A stretch of 64,000 bases of DNA, from assembly GCF_032854445.1 (NCBI RefSeq), contig NC_088295.1, positions 92,557,805 to 92,621,804 of the forward strand, read 5' to 3'. The notes under the pieces were generated by a model, which did not search any database, had not been told where the DNA came from, and was given only the letters and a program-made list of their open reading frames with translations. This document shows positions 34,901 to 46,900 of the stretch, piece by piece; position 1 is the first letter of the stretch, and every line of letters begins with the position of its first letter. The translations under genes and the position numbers were made by a program. The DNA is from Liolophura sinensis (Eukaryota; Mollusca; Polyplacophora; Chitonida; Chitonidae).

Positions 34901-37900
34901 GTGTGGGGGTTGCGACAGTGGCAGCAATCGTACGTGAAGTATGCGAGTCGATTTGGAATCAACTACAACCAATTCATCTACCTCAGCCAACTCAAGAAAT
35001 GTGGCGGCAAACTGAAAGGGGATTTCGTGAAAGATGGCAGTTCCCAAACTGCATAGGTGCTTTAGATGGAAAGCACGTATTGATTCAGGCGCCTCCCTGT
35101 TCAGGAAGTAAATACTTCAATTACAAAAAATCTTTCTCAATCGTTCTTCTGGCCCTCGTGGATTATCGGTAGCGTTTTACATTTGTGGATATTGGTTCAT
35201 ACGGGTCAAACAGTGATTCTGGCGTTTTCAAAAACACTGCATTGTTTCGAAAGATGCAAAACAAAACGCTTGCCCTACCGGATGACAAACCATTAATCGT
35301 GGATGATCAACCCTGTCCTCATGTAATAGTAGGAGATGAAGCCTTCCCGCTCATGACCAATTTGATGCGCCCGTACCCAGGTTCTCATCTGAATGATGCA
35401 AGGCGGATTTATAATTACAGACTATCGCGAGCAAGGAGAATCTCTGAAAACGCGTTTGGCATACTGGCAAATCGGTGGAGAATGTATCACAGAAAACTCT
35501 CTCTGTCACCTGAAAATGTGGAGTGTGCAGTGAAAGCAAGCATTGTTTTACATAACATGTTGTGTGGTGAACTGGAGGTCGGTGCACACGGGGCTGACGT
35601 GGAGGCCATGGAAACAGACATCCACGATGGTGTATTGAGGCCTTTCAGGCGAGAAGGCCATCGACCTAGGGATGCAGCCATTGAGGTGCGAGAACAGTTC
35701 AAAAACTATTTCGTCTCCCCAGCAGGAGCAGTCACATGGCAAATGGAAGAATGCTTTGGACATGCCAATTAGGACATAGACATGCATCCACACATTCAGA
35801 GGACGTTTTAAACAAAGTGTGACAACAGTCAATTTCCCCAAAGAAGATAATATTCACAGCTCTGTCTAGACAATAACGAGAACAGATAGACAAACAGATT
35901 GCCTGTGTTTATTGTATTCCTGTGTATCAGATCTGTCAGTGTGAGACGCAGGCTTTATAATATCGTAATTCCTTCATATACAGGTACGTCTCATAAAATT
36001 AGAATATTATGAAAATGGTCAATATTTTTGTCAGTTGGTTCAGAAAGTATAAATCATACATTTTGAGGATTTATTACATAAAGTGTTAAATATTTCAAAC
36101 AGTTGTTCTTGAAATTTTGCTAATTGGTAGGACATTGTCGTTGAAATCAGAAAAAAATATTATCTAAAAAAATATTAAGCATTTCCATCATATTCTATTT
36201 TTTTTCGACGTACCTGTAGTTCTCTCAGAGCTAAAATGGTGTCATTATGATGACTGCTAACATGAAAGTTAAAACGTGTTTAATAATTGAATTGGTACAT
36301 ACAATTATGTTAGTTTCATACCTTTGTTGACAGAGGCAAAATAAATTGAAATTAATTTCAATCACAGACCTGTCAGTCCAATTTTCTCTCCAATTGCCTT
36401 CCAAATATCTTTCTTTTTGACTGTCTCTTTGTAAGCTTTATCAGGTTTGTCAAACAAAACCGTATTTTTTGCCACTTCTAAAATCAAGACTTCCGTTTTA
36501 TCCATCTTCTCGGCATCGGCCATACCCTACAAGCAACGTAGACTGGTTATGAGTAGCGTTTTCTTGGAAAAGCCATGCCTACAAGTTTCTATTTTTGGAA
36601 ATGATGCAATGGGAGGTGGTACTTCCTGATTGGTTGATACAACCTGATAGCAAGAAATCCGCCGCGGCGTTCTGAAAAATTCGCTCTGGGGGCAATCTCG
36701 GCGGTCGTTCGTGCGAACAAATATTTGTTCGCTTTCGAGTTCACACTCTATTTGAACGGTTCCATTATAAAAGGACTATACCATTCCAGGACGAAAAACC
36801 GCGTTCGCGTTCACGTTCGCGCTCTGTATAAACGGACCTTTATGATGCCATTATATGATAACTGAGAATTTGGGAGAAAACACTGGGGAGACTGAGCATG
36901 ACTGCCAAAACCCAGTACCTTTACACATGTTGACTGACATGTAAAATACCTGTTCAAATGCAGAGCTCTTAATGTAGAAGCCCTTAACTGCAAATCACCA
37001 GCAGATGGTGTCAGGCTACATTTAAAGTGACAACTTACAACCACAGGACTCTTTAATTTCCACTTGTCTTTCCAGTGGATGGGGTGATTATTTGAACTGG
37101 TGACATGTTAGATTTTTTTCGCTTTTCAACGGCGACGCGTAAATCACGTCTGGGCAAATTTTCATACCAGTACTTATAAAACATGCACTTTATTTTGACA
37201 TATTTTACTTGATAGTGTCTTCAGTTTATTTTATGGGTATAAATGGAGCTGCACAAGAACTAGTTGTGAGATATTCACACCTCACTGTCAGTGATTGACC
37301 CTGTGTGGCGAGGATTAACAACCTGCTGCTATGCAGGCTAATGAAACTGGTGAAGGGCTAATCACTTTCTTCTGTCATCTTGTCACTAACAGTGCAAAAG
37401 TCAGTGACAGTAAAGCCTATATAATATATCATATTTACTGTAATGCTGTGAAAGTTGTCAGTGTATGAACAAAACTTTCTGTAATTTATATATTGAAGTG
37501 GTACCAATGTTTTGTTAAGAAGAGGGCGGGGAGGAGAATCTTTTGGAAGGCCTGTTATCTGTATTATTTAGCCATCCTGTTCCTATTTCAGTTGGATTTA
37601 GGGACCGTACAATGTAAGTTTTCTTCTTACCGTGTGCAGCACCATTTTCCTTGAGTTATGTAGGTTCATGTTTCTGTTTGACAGGGAGCAAGTGGGTTGC
37701 ATTGATGCTGTCAGCGATAGGAGTAGTACTATGTATACCAGCCATCGTCGTATCTGTTTTGTATATCACCCAGGAACATGCCTCTGATCTACCATATAAG
37801 GGTAAATAATCTGTGTGACTGTAATCATCATCAGCCTTATGTGGCAATCAGGTACACACCTGTAAACTACCACACACAGGTAAGTGATCTGTGTGACTGT

Positions 37901-40900
37901 TATCATCATCACCATCACAGTGATATGTCTGTCAGGTACCCACCTGTAATCTACCACACACAGGTGAGTGATCTGTGTGACTGTTACCATCATCACCATC
38001 ACAGTGATATGTCTGTCAGGTACCCACCTGTAAACTACCACACACGGGTAAGTGATCTGTGTGACTGTTATCATCATCACCATCACTGTGATATGTCTGT
38101 CAGGTACCCACCTGTAATCTACCACACACAGGTAAATGATCTGTGTGACTGTTACCATCATCACCATCACAGTGATATGTCTGTCAGGTACCCACCTGTA
38201 AACTATCACACACAGGTAAGTGATCTGTGTGACTGTTACCATCATCACCATCACAGTGATGTGTCTGTCAGGTACCCACCTGTAAACTACCACACACGGG
38301 TAAGTGATCTGTGTGACTGTTATCATCATCACCATCACTGTGATATGTCTGTCAGCTACCCACCTGTAAACTACCACACACGGGTAAGTGATCTGTGTGA
38401 CTGTTATCATCATCACCATCACAGTGATATGTCTGTCAGGTACCCACCTGTAATCTACCACACACAGGTAAGTGATCTGTGTGACTGTTACCATCATCAC
38501 CATCACAGTGATATGTCTGTCAGGTACCCACCTGTAATCTACCACACATAGGTAAGTGATCTGTGTGACTGTTATCATCATCACCATCACTGTGATATGT
38601 CTGTCAGGTACCCACCTGTAATCTACCACACACAGGTAAGTGATCTGTGTGACTGTTACCATCATCACCATCACTGTGATATGTCTGTCAGGTACCCACC
38701 TGTAATCTACCACACACAGTTAAGTGATCTGTGTGACTGTAATCATCACCACCATCACTGCGATATGTCTGTCAGCTACCCACCTGTAATCTACCACACA
38801 CAGGTAAGTGATCTGTGTGACTGTTATCATCATCACCATCACTGTGATATGTCTGTCAGGTACCCACCTATAATCTACCACACACAGGGAAGTGATCTGT
38901 GTGACTGTAATCATCACCACCATCACTGCGATATGTCTGTCAGCTACCCACCTGTAATCTACCACACACAGGGAAGTGATCTGTGTGACTGTTATCATCA
39001 TCACCATCACTGTGATATGTCTGTCAGGTACCCACCTGTAATCTACCACACACAGGTAAGTGATCTGTGTGATTGTAATCATCATCACCATCACTGTGAT
39101 ATGTCTGTCAGGTACCCACCTGTAAACTATCACACACAGGTAAGTGATCTGTGTGACTGTTACCATCATCACCATCACTGTGATATGTCTGTCAGGTACC
39201 CACCTGTAATCTACCACACACAGGTAAATGATCTGTGTGACTGTTACCATCATCACCATCACTGTGATATGTCTGTCAGGTACCCACGTGTAATCTACCA
39301 CACATAGGTAAGTGATCTGTGTGTCAGTCAGGTACCCACCTGTAATCTACCACACATGTGTAAGTGATCTCTGTCAGTCAGTACCCACCTGTAATCTACC
39401 ACTCATAGGTAAGTGATTTGTGTGTCAGTCAGGTACCCACGTGTAATCTACCACACATAGGTAAGTGATCTGTGTGTCAGTCAGGTACCCATGTGTAATC
39501 TACCACACATAGGTAAGTGATCTGTGTGTCAGTCAGGTACCCACGTGTAATCTGCCACTCATAGGTAAGTGATTTGTGTGTCAGTCAGTACCCACGTGTA
39601 ATCTACCACTCATAGGTAAGTGATCTGTGTGTCAGTCAGGTACCCACGTGTAATCTACCACAGATAGGTAAGTGATCTGTGTGTCAGTCAGGTACCCACC
39701 TGTAATCTGCCACACATAGGTAAGTGATCTGTGTGACTGTCATTAGTCAGGTACCCACCTGTAATTTGCCACATGCAGATAAATGATCTGTGTGTCAGTC
39801 AGGTACCCACCTGTAATTTGCCACATGCAGATAAATGATCTGTGTGTCAGTCAGGTACCCACCTGTAATTTGCCACATGCAGATAAATGATCTGTGTGTC
39901 AGTCAGATACCCACCTGTAATTTGCCACATGCAGATAAATGATCTGTGTGTCAGTCAGGTACCCACCTGTAATTTGCCACATGCAGATAAATGATCTGTG
40001 TGTCAGTCAGGTACCCACCTGTAATTTGCCACATGCAGATAAATGATCTGTGTGTCAGTCAGGTACCCACCTGTCAACAGCTGAATTCAGATACAGTGTA
40101 CATGTATAAGGTTTTTGCCCAGCTGCATTTATTACATTGGCCAAGGAAATGGGTAGAAAAGGAGGGAATAGTTTCTGTTTACCCGTAATTACCTGAAGAT
40201 TTTATTATTGGAAGCTAGCGTCTACTCTTTACCTACATGCACATGTAGCTGAGATATGACATGCCTCATTAAGGCAGGGAGCTCTTGTGTTGGTTCTGTC
40301 AGTTTTGACCTGTGTGTAGATTTGGTGCAAGAGTGTACCACATGGAGAGTGGTGGTTCTGTCAGTTTTCACCACAGTGTCGAGTTGGTGCATGTATGTAC
40401 CACATGAAGAGTGTTGGCTCTGTCAGTTTTCACCCATGTGTAGATTTGGTGCATGTATGTACCACATGAAGAGTGTTGGCTCCGTCAGTTTTCACGTGTG
40501 TGTAGATTTGGTGCATGTATGTACCACATGGAGAGTGTTGGTTCTGTCAGTTTTCACCTGTGTGTAGATTTGGTGCATGTATGTACCACATGAAGAGTGT
40601 TGGTTCTTGTCAGTTTTCACCTGTGTGTAGATTTGGTGCATGTATGTACCACATGAAGAGTGTTGGCTCCGTCACTTTTCACGTGTGTGTAGATTTGGTG
40701 CATGTATGTACCACATGAAGAGTGTTGGTTCTGTCAGTTTTCACCTGTGTGTAGATTTGGTGCATGTATGTACCACATGAAGAGTGTTGGCTCCGTCAGT
40801 TTTCACGTGTGTGTAGATTTGGTGCATGTATGTACCACATGAAGAGTGTTGGTTCTGTCAGTTTTCACCTGTGTGTAGATTTGGTGCATGTATGTACCAC

Positions 40901-43900
40901 ATGAAGAGTGTTGGCTCCGTCAGTTTTCACGTGTGTGTAGATTTGGTGCATGTATGTACCACATGAAGAGTGTTGGCTCCGTCAGTTTTCACCTGTGTGT
41001 AGATTTGGTGCATGTATGTACCACATGAAGAGTGTTGGCTCCGTCAGTTTTCACCTGTGTGTAGATTTGGTGCGTGTATGTACCACATGAAGAGTGTTGG
41101 TTCTTGTCAGTTTTCACCTGTGTGTAGATTTGGTGCGTGTATATGCCACATGAAGAGTGTTGGTTCTGTCAGTTTTCACCTGTGTGTAGATTTGGTGCAT
41201 GTATGTACCACATGAAGAGTGTTGGTTCTTGTCAGTTTTCACCCATGTGTAGATTTGGTGCATGTATGTACCACATGAAGAGTGTTGGCTCCGTCAGTTT
41301 TCACGTGTGTGTAGATTTGGTGCATGTATGTACCACATGAAGAGTGTTGGCTCCGTCAGTTTTCACCTGTGTGTAGATTTGGTGCATGTATGTACCACAT
41401 GAAGAGTGTTGGTTCTTGTCAGTTTTCACCTGTGTGTAGATTTGGTGCATGTATGTACCACACGGAGAGTGTTGGTTCTGTCAGTTTTGACCTGTGTGTA
41501 GATTTGGTGCATGTATGTACCACATTGAGAGTGTTGGCTCTGTCAGTTTTCACCCATGTGTAGATTTGGTGCATGTATGTACCACATGAAGAGTGTTGGC
41601 TCTGTCAGTTTTCACGTGTGTGTAGATTTGGTGCATGTATGTACCACATGAAGAGTGTTGGCTCCGTCAGTTTTCACGTGTGTGTAGATTTGGTGCATGT
41701 ATATACCACATAAAGAGTGTTGGTTCTGTCAGTTTTGACCTGTGTGTAGATTTGGTGCATGTATGTACCACATGGAGAGTGTTGGCTCTGTCAGTTTTCA
41801 CGTGTGTGTAAATTTGGTGCATGTATGTACCACATGAAGAGTGTTGGTTCTGTCAGTTTTCACCTGTGTGTAGATTTGGTGCATGTATGTACCACATGGA
41901 GAGTGTTGGCTCTGTCAGTTTTCACCTGTGTGTCGATTTGGTGCATGTATGTACCACATGAAGAGTGTTGGTTCTTGTCAGTTTTCACCTGTGTGTAGAT
42001 TTGGTGCGTGTATGTACCACATGAAGAGTGTTGGTTCTTGTCAGTTTTGACCTGTGTGTAGATTTGGTGCATGTATGTACCACATGAAGAGTGTTGGTTC
42101 TGTCAGTTTTGACCTGTGTGTAGATTTGGTGCATGTATGTACCACATGAAGAGTGTTGGTTCTGTCAGTTTTGACCTGTGTGTAGATTTGGTGCATGTAT
42201 GTACCACATGAAGAGTGTTGGTTCTTGTCAGTTTTCACCTGTGTGTCGATTTGGTGCGTGTATATGCCACATGAAGAGTGTTGGTTCTGTCAGTTTTCAC
42301 GTGTGTGTAGATTTGGTGCATGTATGTACCACATGAAGAGTGTTGGCTCTGTCAGTTTTCACCTGTGTGTCGATTTGGTGCGTGTATATGCCACATGAAG
42401 AGTGTTGGTTCTGTCAGTTTTCACGTGTGTGTAGATTTGGTGCGTGTATATGCCACATGAAGAGTGTTGGCTCTGTTAGTTTTCACCTGTGTGTCGATTT
42501 GGTGCATGTATGTACCACATGAAGAGTGTTGGTTCTTGTCAGTTTTCACCTGTGTGTAGATTTGGTGCATGTATATGCCACAAGAAGAGTGTTGGTTCTG
42601 TCAGTTTTCACCTGTGTGTCGATTTGGTGCGTGTATATGCCACATGAAGAGTTTTGGTTCTGTCAGTTTTCACCTGTGTGTAGATTTGGTGCATGTATGT
42701 ACCACATGAAGTGTTGGTTCTGTCAGTTTTCACCTGTGTGTAGATTTGGTGCATGTATGTACCACATGAAGAGTGTTGGTTCTTGTCAGTTTTCACCTGT
42801 GTGTAGATTTGGTGCATGTATGTACCACATGAAGAGTGTTGGCTCCGTCAGTTTTCACCTGTGTGTAGATTTGGTGCATGTATGTACCACATGAAGAGTG
42901 TTGGTTCTTGTCAGTTTTCACCTGTGTGTCGATTTGGTGCATGTATGTACCACATGAAGAGTGTTGGTTCTGTCAGTTTTCACCTGTGTGTAGATTTGGT
43001 GCGTGTATGTACCACATGAAGAGTGTTGGTTCTTGTCAGTTTTCACCTGTGTGTAGATTTGGTGCATGTATGTACCACATGAAGAGTGTTGGCTCCGTCA
43101 GTTTTCACCTGTGTGTAGATTTGGTGCGTGTATGTACCACATGAAGAGTGTTGGTTCTTGTCAGTTTTCACCTGTGTGTAGATTTGGTGCATGGATATAC
43201 CACATGAAAAGTGTTGGTTCTGTCAGTTTTCACCTGTGTGTAGATTTGGTGCATAAATATGCCACATGAAGAGTGTTGGTTCTGTCAGTTTTCACCTGTG
43301 TGTAGATTTGGTGCATAAATATGCCACATGAAGAGTGTTGGTTCTGTCAGTTTTCACCTGTGTGTAGATTTGGTGCATGTATATGCCACATGAAGAGTGT
43401 TGGTTCTTGTCAGTTTTCACATGTGTGTAGATTTGGTGCATGTATGTACCACATGAAGAGTGTTGGTTCTTGTCAGTTTTCACCTGTGTGTCGATTTGGT
43501 GCGTGTATATGCCACATGAAGAGTGTTGGTTCTGTCAGTTTTCACCTGTGTGTAGATTTGGTGCGTGTATATGCCACATGAAGAGTGTTGGTTCTTGTCA
43601 GTTTTCACCTGTGTGTAGATTTGGTGCGTGTATATGCCACATGAAGAGTGTTGGTTCTTGTCAGTTTTGACCTGTGTGTAGATTTGGTGCGTGTATATGC
43701 CACATGAAGAGTGTTGGTTCTGTTAGTTTTCTCCTGTGTGTCGATTTGGTGCGTGTATATGCCACATGAAGAGTGTTGGTTCTGTCAGTTTTCACCTGTG
43801 TGTAGATTTGGTGCGTGTATATGCCACATGAAGAGTGTTGGTTCTTGTCAGTTTTCACCTGTGTGTAGATTTGGTGCGTGTATATGCCACATGAAGAGTG

Positions 43901-46900
43901 TTGGTTCTGTCAGTTTTGACCTGTGTGTAGATTTGGTGCATGTATGTACCACATGAAGAGTGTTGGTTCTGTCAGTTTTGACCTGTGTGTAGATTTGGTG
44001 CATGTATGTACCACATGAAAAGTGTTGGTTCTGTCAGTTTTTATCTGTGTGTAGGTTTGGTGCATGGATATACCACATGAAGAGTGTTGGTTCTTGTCAG
44101 TTTTCACCTGTGTGTAGATTTGGTGCGTGTATATGCCACATGAAGAGTGTTGGTTCTTGTCAGTTTTCACCTGTGTGTCGATTTGGTGCGTGTATATGCC
44201 ACATGAAAAGTGTTGGTTCTTGTCAGTTTTCACCTGTGTGTAGATTTGGTGCGTGTATATGCCACATGAAGAGTGTTGGTTCTTGTCAGTTTTCACCTGT
44301 GTGTAGATTTGGTGCATGTATGTACCACATGGAGAGTGTTGGCTCTGTCAGTTTTCACCTGTGTGTCGATTTGGTGCGTGTATATGCCACATGAAAAGTG
44401 TTGGTTCTTGTCAGTTTTCACCTGTGTGTCGATTTGGTGCGTGTATATGCCACATGAAGAGTGTTGGTTCTTGTCAGTTTTCACCTGTGTGTCGATTTGG
44501 TGCGTGTATATGCCACTTGGAGAGTGTTGGTTCTGTCAGTTTTCACCTGTGTGTAGATTTGGTGCGTGTATATGCCACATGAAGAGTGTTGGTTCTTGTC
44601 AGTTTTCACCTGTGTGTAGATTTGGTGCGTGTATATGCCACATGAAGAGTGTTGGTTCTGTCAGTTTTGACCTGTGTGTAGATTTGGTGCATGTATGTAC
44701 CACATGAAGAGTGTTGGTTCTGTCAGTTTTGACCTGTGTGTAGATTTGGTGCATGTATGTACCAAATGAAAAGTGTTGGTTCTGTCAGTTTTTATCTGTG
44801 TGTAGGTTTGGTGCATGGATATACCACATGAAGAGTGTTGGTTCTTGTCAGTTTTCACCTGTGTGTAGATTTGGTGCATGTATGTACCACATGAAGAGTG
44901 TTGGCTCCGTCAGTTTTCACCTGTGTGTAGATTTGGTGCGTGTATGTACCACATGAAGAGTGTTGGTTCTTGTCAGTTTTCACCTGTGTGTAGATTTGGT
45001 GCATGGATATACCACATGAAAAGTGTTGGTTCTGTCAGTTTTCACCTGTGTGTAGATTTGGTGCGTGTATATGCCACATGAAGAGTGTTGGTTCTGTCAG
45101 TTTTCACCTGTGTGTAGATTTGGTGCATAAATATGCCACATGAAGAGTGTTGGTTCTGTCATTTTTCACCTGTGTGTAGATTTGGTGCATGTATATGCCA
45201 CATGAAGAGTGTTGGTTCTTGTCAGTTTTCACATGTGTGTCGATTTGGTGCATGTATGTACCACATGAAGAGTGTTGGTTCTTGTCAGTTTTCACCTGTG
45301 TGTCGATTTGGTGCGTGTATATGCCACATGAAGAGTGTTGGTTCTGTCAGTTTTCACCTGTGTGTAGATTTGGTGCGTGTATATGCCACATGAAGAGTGT
45401 TGGTTCTTGTCAGTTTTCACCTGTGTGTAGATTTGGTGCGTGTATATGCCACATGAAGAGTGTTGGTTCTGTCAGTTTTGACCTGTGTGTAGATTTGGTG
45501 CGTGTATATGCCACATGAAGAGTGTTGGTTCTGTCAGTTTTCTCCTGTGTGTAGATTTGGTGCGTGTATATGCCACATGAAGAGTGTTGGTTCTGTCAGT
45601 TTTCACCTGTGTGTAGATTTGGTGTGTGTATATGCCACATGAAGAGTGTTGGTTCTTGTCAGTTTTCACCTGTGTGTAGATTTGGTGCGTGTATATGCCA
45701 CATGAAGAGTGTTGGTTCTTGTCAGTTTTCACCTGTGTGTAGATTTGGTGCATGTATGTACCACATGGAGAGTGTTGGCTCCGTCAGTTTTCACCTGTGT
45801 GTCGATTTGGTGCGTGTATATGCCACATGAAAAGTGTTGGTTCTTGTCAGTTTTGACCTGTGTGTAGATTTGGTGCATGTATATGCCACATGAAGAGTGT
45901 TGGTTCTTGTCAGTTTTCACCTGTGTGTCGATTTGGTGCATGTATATGCCACATGAAGAGTGTTGGTTCTTGTCAGTTTTCACCTGTGTGTCGATTTGGT
46001 GCGTGTATATGCCACATGAAGAGTGTTGGCTCTGTCAGTTTTCACCTGTGTGTAGATTTGGTGCATGTATGTACCACATGAAGAGTGTTGGTTCTGTCAG
46101 TTTTCACCTGTGTGTCGATTTGGTGCGTGTATATGCCACATGAAGAGTGTTGGTTCTTGTCAGTTTTCACCTGTGTGTAGATTTGGTGCATGTATGTACC
46201 ACATGAAGAGTGTTGGCTCCGTCAGTTTTCACCTGTGTGTAGATTTGGTGCGTGTATGTACCACATGAAGAGTGTTGGTTCTTGTCAGTTTTCACCTGTG
46301 TGTAGATTTGGTGCGTGTATATGCCACATGAAGAGTGTTGGTTCTGTCAGTTTTCACGTGTGTGTAGATTTGGTGCATGTATGTACCACATGAAGAGTGT
46401 TGGTTCTTGTCAGTTTTCACCCATGTCTAGATTTGGTGCATGTATGTACCACATGAAGAGTGTTGGTTCTGTCAGTTTTCACGTGTGTGTAGATTTGGTG
46501 CATGTATGTACCACATGAAGAGTGTTGGCTCTGTCAGTTTTCACCTGTGTGTCGATTTGGTGCGTGTATATGCCACATGAAGAGTGTTGGTTCTGTCAGT
46601 TTTCACGTGTGTGTAGATTTGGTGCGTTTATATGCCACATGAAGAGTGTTGGTTCTGTCAGTTTTCACCTGTGTGTCGATTTGGTGCATGTATGTACCAC
46701 ATGAAGAGTGTTGGTTCTTGTCAGTTTTCACCTGTGTGTAGATTTGGTGCATGTATATGCCACATGAAGAGTGTTGGTTCTGTCAGTTTTCACCTGTGTG
46801 TCAATTTGGTGCGTGTATATGCCACATGAAGAGTTTTGGTTCTGTCAGTTTTCACCTGTGTGTAGATTTGGTGCGTGTATGTACCACATGAAGAGTGTTG

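Larger units (their letters stand above)
33142..35772 (+). pseudogene. Harbinger DDE transposase (HARBI1-like), one in-frame TAG
   Basis: Two exons, 33142-33443 and 34854-35772 (donor GAG^GTAAGT, acceptor TTGCTTTCAG^), join in frame as LAVRLRFLTTGDSY, a hallmark of Harbinger transposases. It is 407 triplets including the terminal stop. DDE residues are visible: Asp in GALDGKH, Asp in FVDIGSYGSNSDSGVF and Glu in RARRISENAFGIL. A single TAG at 35170-35172 (codon 207), just before the second Asp, interrupts an otherwise open frame. The start is the ATG before AQAESDTEE. Known role of the family: nuclear strand-cleaving transposase acting with a Myb/MADF-type partner. This copy is probably inactive unless the stop is a sequence error or read through. 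Confidence 0.93.
32978..36839. mobile_element. PIF/Harbinger DNA transposon, complete with TIRs and TTA target duplication
   Basis: Ends are AGGTCCGTTTATACAGAGCG on the left and its reverse complement on the right, extended inward by GCGAAC repeats (four left, two intact plus one altered right). TTA flanks it at 32975-32977 and 36840-36842, the standard PIF/Harbinger target. It encodes a DDE transposase (+) and a MADF/BESS protein (-). Further inverted motifs are CCGTTCAAATAGAG at 33050-33063 with its complement at 36746-36759, and a perfect 20-bp palindrome at 36713-36732 starting GCGAACAAAT. The clean ends suggest a fairly young insertion into intron 7 of the host gene. Confidence 0.95.
31007..37684 (+). 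other. Intron 7 of the Ig-like membrane gene
   Basis: Phase 1 intron with a 74-bp array, a whole PIF/Harbinger transposon and a candidate 22-nt microexon (37592-37613). The 300 bases after exon 7 and about 36843-37590 hold nothing else I can name. Confidence 0.6.

Noticed and set aside
37766-39307. His-rich and Val/Thr-rich open frames up to 315 codons on both strands
   Set aside because: They lie in the 84-bp array inside intron 8; opposite-strand openness over the same repeat argues against coding.
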